Positions 58,601 through 64,000 of a stretch of DNA of 64,000 bases are shown one piece after another (within the stretch, counting starts at the first letter, position 1; every line of letters begins with the position of its first letter). The notes beneath the pieces are model-generated. The model worked only from the letters and a program-made list of their open reading frames with translations, ran no database searches and was not told the DNA's origin. A program made the translations under genes and the position numbers. Source of the stretch: Oxytricha trifallax (lineage: Eukaryota > Ciliophora > Spirotrichea > Sporadotrichida > Oxytrichidae); contig ARYC01000092.1 of NCBI GenBank assembly GCA_000711775.1, positions 186,001 to 250,000 on the forward strand, in the 5' to 3' direction.

Positions 58601-60672
58601 GAGCTCAGCCGCCTATTGAACTGTTAAGACTCTTTGTTGATAGAAAAGGACTATATGACAGAGAGACTTTGGAATGGAAGAGAGTTGAAGATGCCACAGT
58701 TATTGCTGCTGGTGCAAGACCAGGAGGTGGTAGAAACGATTTAACATTGAGATTTACCAGACATTTCAATGTCTTCAATATTCCAGAAGCAAGCAGATTA
58801 ACCTTGCAAAGAATCTTCGGCTCAATTCTTAATGGTTTCTTAAAAGTAGGTTTCACAGAAACAATCCAAAAGTTAGGCGATGGTGCTGTTATGGCAACTA
58901 TTGAAGTTTATAATCGCATTATTGAAGAAAAGAGACCTACTCCAGCTAAGTTCCATTATCTCTTCAATTTAAGAGATGTTAGTAAAGTATTCTAAGGAAT
59001 GCTAATGACTAAACCAGTTTCAATTTCAAGCGCAGAGACTATGGCAAAACTTTGGATGCATGAGAGCTGTAGAGTTTTTCATGATAGATTGATCAATGAA
59101 GACGACAAGCGTTGGTTCACAAGAATGATGGCAGAGTTGAGCAACGTATACTTCAGAGCTAGATTTGAACATGATGAATTGTTTATCAATGGCCATTTAC
59201 TCTTTGGTGATCTTTTGAAACTTGACTCAACCAAAAACTATGAAGAGATAAAGGATGTCAATAAGCTAAAGTCAACCCTGATTGAATTCTTAGACGACTA
59301 TAACATATCTGCTACAAGAAAAATGAACTTAGTCTTTTTTGAGGATGCTATTGAGCACATTATAAGAATTTCAAGAGTGCTAAGACAACCTAGAGGTAAT
59401 ATGATGTTAATCGGAGTAGGAGGTTCTGGTAAATAATCCTTGACAAAATTGTCTTGCCACATGTTAGGTTACATAGGTAGATAAGTAGAAATTACTAAAA
59501 ACTTTGGCACAGAACAATTCAGAGATTTCCTCAAAGAGCTTATGTTTAATTCAGGTATAGATGGCTAATATCAATGTTTAGTCCTCACTGACACTCAAAT
59601 TGTCAAAGAAACCTTCCTCGAAGACATAAATAATCTGCTTAACACAGGAGATATACCAAACTTATTCTTGCCAGAAGACTACGATAAGATCATAAACTCA
59701 GTTAGACCTATCGTCATCGAGATGAAGCGTGTTGATACATAGGATAACATATTGATGACATTCAATGAGAGAGTAAGAGAAAAATTGCATATTACGCTTT
59801 GTATGTCTCCTGTTGGTGACTCATTGAGAGTTAGATGCCGTAAATTCCCATCGCTTGTCAATTGCTGTACTCTCAACTGGTTTGATTTTTAAAATAGTCT
59901 ATATTATATATTTATATGTAGATAAGTGAAGCTTTTAATAAAATATATAATAACTATGATAGATGGCCAGAGCAAGCACTCCTCTATGTATCATCCGAAT
60001 TCCTGAAGGAAGTTGAAGTGTAAAATGAAAGTGTGAGAAAAAACTTAGCAGAAATGTGTATGATGATCCATACCACAGTTGAAGAGAAAGCCTAAGAATT
60101 TTATGAGAAACTCAGAAGAAGAGTCTACACTACTCCTAAATTATACAATAGAACAATGATCATAACATCATCATTTTAATTGATTATATAAATCTTATTT
60201 GGACTTGATTCACTTGTATGTGTCTTCACTAGAGCAAAAGAGAGAAGAACAAATGAAAAACAAGAGAAGATTGGCTTTAGGTTTGTAGAAACTTAAAGAT
60301 ACCAATGCCAACATTGCTGACTTTAAAGTCAAAATTGAGGAGCTCTAACCATAACTCAAAGCAAAGTTAATTTAAATTTTCCGTAGATTATATACAAACC
60401 GGAATCTTTAGTGTGCATACTATTATTTTATTAAAAGAACGAGCAAATTATGGAGGCTCTTGTGGAAGTAGAGAAAGACTCAAAGATTGCTAATGAAGTG
60501 GAGAAAGTAGCATCTGAAGAGGCCAAGATAGTTAATGCTAAAAAGATGGAAGCTCAAGCCATAGCTGAAGATGCGGAGAGAGACCTAAGTGCTGCAAAGC
60601 CTGAGTTAGAAGCTGCCAAGCAAGCAGTCAGTAATCTAGATAAAGCATCCATCGTCGAAATCAAGTCTATGC
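49605..60672 (+). CDS. Axonemal dynein heavy chain, 3' third missing
   Basis: Force-generating ATPase of ciliary dynein arms. The start at 49605 gives [18 protein letters not shown]. After an insert (about 49760-49870) it reads [19 protein letters not shown], then [20 protein letters not shown] across a 26-bp intron, and a long tail/linker. AAA1 is at about 55430-55950 ([53 protein letters not shown]). AAA2 is at about 56350-57420 ([35 protein letters not shown]). AAA3 is at about 58350-59430 ([52 protein letters not shown]). AAA4 is at about 59390-59880 ([32 protein letters not shown]). The stalk coiled coil ([40 protein letters not shown]) breaks off at ASIVEIKSM near 60672. The microtubule-binding domain, AAA5, AAA6 and C-terminus are absent. 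Short IESs are scattered throughout, for example about 56465-56580, 56880-57250 and 60365-60435. Intact Walker A and B in AAA1 indicate an active motor. Confidence 0.9.
50555..50580 (+). other. 26-nt spliceosomal intron in the dynein gene
   Basis: GTAAAG at the 5' edge, TATAG at the 3' edge, 26 bases. Splicing joins RFICQLM to [16 protein letters not shown] in frame, a normal dynein tail sequence. Confidence 0.8.
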
Positions 60673-60791
60673 ATATATACAGAAACAAAAAGATTTTAAA
60701 GATTATATATCAGTTTGATAATAAATGGAAATAAGAAAAATAATTAGCTATACACATCTAATAATGTTCATAATATTTTGAAAAATCTTTA
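60673..60791. other. Non-coding DNA after the dynein break
   Basis: AT-rich, with an ORF tail ([19 protein letters not shown]) that does not match dynein. No dynein sequence resumes here. Confidence 0.6.
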
Positions 60792-62770
60792 TCATTTTTT
60801 GTTATACTTGACATTAATCCCACTTTCATTCAATGTAATGTCATATTTGGCAAGCTTTTTCTTATAGAAGTAATTATTAAGCAGCGACAGTCCCAGTGTC
60901 CCATAGTTAAATATGTGGCACCACTGCAAAAATGATCTCTCTGCATACATTATCGCATACACAATTATGATTTAAGTGAGGATAAATAGCATCAAGCCAA
61001 ATATAATGTTCGCAATGACTATTGGATAGCAGCCTACTTTCATGTTGTCTTGTAGACCAATCATTCCGAAGAGGAAAAGCAGGGGTACAGCCACTACCCA
61101 GAGAAGGGAAAGGAGGGCATATTGGTACATGTCGACATTTAAGGAGGAAAATTTATCTTCATACTTGGTGTGGAGGCACTTTGAATCTGCTACGTAGAAG
61201 TTTAACTAAGCCAATATACCAGTTAAGATTCATTATAATTCATGGAGATTTGTAGTTGATAATTTAAATAATAAATTAAGAAAAAATACACAAAAACTTT
61301 ATTTCAATAAGTATCGAACAATTAGGCTTAACAAATTTATTCTAAATTTTAGTATTATTCGTAAAAAATGTTCATTGAAAAATCTACTTAGAAAACTATG
61401 GCAGCTAATTGCATTGTTTTATTATTTTTCTCAATTTTATTTATATCCTATATTTAAAAAATTCCATTTATTTTTGCTTATTATATAGATCAAGTAGAAG
61501 AAATTCTTAGCTCTCTGCTAATCATAAAACAGACTAGTTTCTGGGTTTCTAAATATAATGGGCACATGATGCTCCCTCATGTAAAACGATACATATATAA
61601 CATTGAATATTGCAACCATTCCGATTAAGAGCATGTCGAATCCCACTGAAGCATACATATAGGTGCTGCCCACGTTATGTTTCATAGAAACAGCGTCTTC
61701 AAGTGAGTCAAAAAGTGCATAACTATTCTTTCCCTCGCATAATTCATCTAAATTTGAGACAATAACTTGATTTTTGGAATCTGTTGCATCTGTGGCTCCC
61801 TTTGATTCATTTCTATAGAGGAAATACTTTAGGAGACTGACTTTTATGAATTAATTGTCAGTAAACTCAGTGACAGTTACTCTGGTTCTTGTAACATAGA
61901 ACGGCTTCTCAAGGAGTGTTATGAATTAGTGCAAGTACATCATGAAAATGCAAACTGCACTAGCCCCCATTAAAATTGCAGTTATTACATTTGTTGCCTT
62001 TTTGTAACGCCTCACATGCTTATAGATTTTTGCTTATTTTCCTATGATTTGATCAATATTTTACTCAATCATTTTCTGATTTTAAGGCATTTTATACTTA
62101 GCATCATACACTCTCAAATTTTACAATTCATAAAACTTAAATTCTGTTGGAATATTACAAGAACAAAGTTAAAATATAAAACTCTCTTAAACTCCTTGGC
62201 CTTCTCAATATCTTAATGGCTCGCCATATTAATATCATAAATGTCATCCTCCTCGTCTTCGTCGTCCTCCTCAATTTTAAGATCAACATAGAGCCCTCTA
62301 TGTTGATTATTTATCTGCTTTATAGGATCGAATCCACTCATCATTCTGGAGTTCATTGAACTACCGTTTTCTGAATAGTTTGGGTTTTGGGAGTGTGGCC
62401 CATCGTAACTTAATTAATGAGAGTTTCTCCCTGAATTCTCATCACTATCGTTGTCTGTCAGCATTCTTTGCTGACTGCCTTTTAAGTCTATATTACCATG
62501 TCCATCTGGACTTCTCATATTTATAAATTGATTTAATCACCAACTCATTTGTATGAAACCAGGAATTTACATATTAAGTGATTGAATATTGTGGTCGTAC
62601 ATGTTCAGGGACTCATCAAGTTGATTTAATTTGTGATGGGAATTGAAACCATTCACATCTACTTGCTTTCTTCCAGGGACATAAGGGTGTATTTTGGCTT
62701 CGCTATTATTCTTTCCATTATTTTCCTCATCACTGCTATTATCTCCTCCTACTCTATCAAAATGATGATG
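60792..62770 (-). CDS. Multi-pass membrane protein, unknown
   Basis: The N-terminal part is hydrophilic and acidic (SSDEENNGKNNSEAKIHPYV; LNMRSPDGHGNIDLKGSQ; DLKIEEDDEDEEDDIYDI). At about 62000-61490 it reads KKATNVITAILMGASAVCIF, MMYLHQFITLLEKPFYVTRT, a loop with SNLDELCEGKNSYALFDS, then YASVGFDMLLIGMVAIFNVI. After an IES (about 61265-61485) come MYQYALLSLLWVVAVPLLF, VIANIIFGLMLFILTQIII and LQWCHIFNYGTLGLSLLNN, ending GINVKYNKK at TGA 60792-60794. At least four to five membrane spans are likely, with a large loop between the first two. The 5' end is uncertain: an upstream TGA near 62800 and no in-frame ATG before MYDHNIQSLNM (about 62602) leave that Met or an earlier MDS as the start. Family not recognised. 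Confidence 0.65.
62516..62569 (-). other. IES, 54 bp, pointer AATATG (CATATT on +)
   Basis: CATATT lies at 62516-62521 and 62570-62575. On the minus strand, removal joins NIQSLNM to RSPDGHGNIDLKG in frame. The unspliced frame meets a TGA. Confidence 0.75.
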
Positions 62771-63110
62771 CAATTTTCTGTTATTACTGAATCGAATTAT
62801 TTTTCAAATAGTTTCACTTTTTCACAATTAAATTTGTAAATTAACTTATTTATACTTAATAGAATGGGAGTCAATTAGAAGTTAAATTTCCACCACACTT
62901 GTCTTAAAAACTATAAAATTTCCATTTATATTGTATTTTATGTTGAATACTTGATAAATATTCCTACAAATCACTTGATTTTACTTTAACTATATTTAAG
63001 AAACTTTATTTAATAGAGATATGTATACTATCATCTATATATAGAATAATTAACATTTTAAGTTTCTCATAAAAATTTCTCATAGTTCCTATGAAAATAA
63101 GAAGTAAAAC
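62771..63110. other. Intergenic AT-rich region
   Basis: Between two minus-strand genes. No coding character or repeat recognised. Confidence 0.45.
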
Positions 63111-64000
63111 TCAGACAAAAAATTAAATAAAGTCAAATATTTATATAAATGTGAAAAAAATATATTTTTTTTAAATATTTTCTGCAATATTCCTATGATC
63201 ATTGATATCTGGGAGTACATCGTCCCTCCTAAAAGAATCCTAGTCCTCTTAATAATTTTAAATCGGAGAAGCGAAATCTCTAATGTTTTGCTAATCTTCA
63301 TCTTCAAATTAATTCATTTTATTTACTTATAATATTGCTATTTTTAATTTTCGTTGTTTTATTAATATCTCATCTATAAAACAAAATTGAAGAATTTTTA
63401 TTACGAAGATATAATATGGATATTCCTTTCTTATCAAAGGAGTCTGCGATTAACTAAGCATCTCTGATCTTTTTAATTGCTTTTTTCTGATTATTGATCT
63501 ATTGAGAAACTCCATTTTGTTATTAGTTCTATTAATTATCTTAGATATTATTATCAAATTTGAATAAAATCAAAATCTATTAAAATTAAATTAACTTCAT
63601 ATTTCCTTTTTATAATAATAACCTCCTTAGCAGGCATGATTAAGCTATCTTGCAATTAAGGTAATTCAATCAAGTTTTATACTTAATCGAAATGTTTTGC
63701 TTAATTTTCTTACTATAACCCTACAATCTGAGAATTTGGGGATTATTATTAAACTTAAGATTATGAAGCACCAGGATTTGTGATGTTTCCAGTAGATGCT
63801 GTAGCTCCACCAATTTACACAAATTTAATGTTACTTTTTGAAATGATCTTTCTTTAATGCTGTTTTCCATTAAAAGCAGTTCCAGTATTCAATGTTTTAT
63901 TTTCGGTTAAAAGGATTGTGGGGGAGTTACCACTTATTTCGGTATTATATTAAATTGAAGCTTTTGATTGCAAGTCAACTGGAATACAAGTTTCGGCAAA
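63111..64000 (-). CDS. Partial unknown gene (3' pieces)
   Basis: Runs in from the right edge. Pieces on the minus strand read IPVDLQSKASIQYNTEISGN, GNSPTILLTENKTLNTGTAF and IGGATASTGNITNPGASQSQ (64000-63640); then GVSQQINNQKKAIKKIRDAQ and LIADSFDKKGISILYL (about 63520-63370); and QNIRDFASPIQNYQEDQDSF and RRDDVLPDINDHRNIAENI (about 63300-63180). TGA is at 63111-63113, though the last codons look non-coding. IESs at about 63535-63640 and 63310-63365 separate the pieces. Gln use of TAA/TAG and the S/N/T-rich composition support real coding. Family not recognised. Confidence 0.5.

Noticed and set aside
1..64000. CRISPR arrays, bacterial operons, rRNA or tRNA genes
   Set aside because: No direct-repeat arrays, ribosome-binding sites, rRNA signature or convincing tRNA cloverleaf were found; gene content is eukaryotic.
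1..64000. Scrambled or inverted MDS order within genes
   Set aside because: In every gene that could be followed (exonuclease, PI3-kinase, eIF3a, dynein and others) the pieces are in linear order and one orientation; only the dynein is incomplete.

Overview
The window looks like germline (micronuclear) DNA of a stichotrichous ciliate, most probably Oxytricha trifallax or a close relative. Three things support this. (1) Long conserved reading frames are full of in-frame TAA and TAG where glutamine is expected, and only TGA ends genes. (2) Gene pieces (MDSs) are separated by short AT-rich non-coding inserts (IESs). Where I could work out a boundary, the insert is bracketed by a 3-10 bp direct repeat (pointer), and removing one copy plus the insert restores the protein frame. 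(3) A complete telomere-bearing element (TBE) with C4A4-type ends sits inside a gene at 25352-30052.

Layout, left to right: SCAPER-like zinc-finger protein (+, 5' partial, to 2859); XRN1-type 5'-3' exoribonuclease (-, 2998-10154, many MDSs); two tandem sterol-desaturase/C4-methyl-oxidase paralogues (-, 10390-11585 and 11765-13269); PI3-kinase with Ras-binding-like, C2, helical and catalytic regions (+, 13715-19726); C2 plus coiled-coil protein (-, 19892-23536); leucine-rich-repeat protein (+, 23931-30697) split by the TBE; coiled-coil, Q/N/S-rich protein (+, 31026-34787); an island of unusual base composition (about 34815-35415); long coiled-coil protein (-, 35726-39123); Gly-rich protein (-, 39627-40687); eIF3a (+, 41229-45276); two low-complexity Q/N/S-rich proteins (+, 45708-47854 and 47990-49033); axonemal dynein heavy chain (+, from 49605) that stops in the stalk at about 60672; multi-pass membrane protein (-, 60792-62770); and a partial unknown gene (-, 63111 to the window end).

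The genes do not form a pathway. They are ordinary somatic genes that would be cut out, joined and placed on separate gene-sized macronuclear chromosomes. Every gene I could follow has its MDSs in linear order, so I saw no internally scrambled gene. The dynein is the exception in another sense: its last third is absent.

The most notable feature is a nest of mobile DNA. A 537-bp palindromic element with a TA target duplication lies inside the zinc-finger/kinase gene of the TBE. The TBE, with a 3-bp AAT duplication and two identical 139-bp inverted ends, lies inside an LRR coding exon. Both insertions can be removed on paper exactly in frame. The TBE genes carry several apparent frameshifts although the two ends match perfectly.

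Coordinates of CDS entries span all IESs and introns. Frames were read by eye, so boundaries not tied to a named pointer are approximate.
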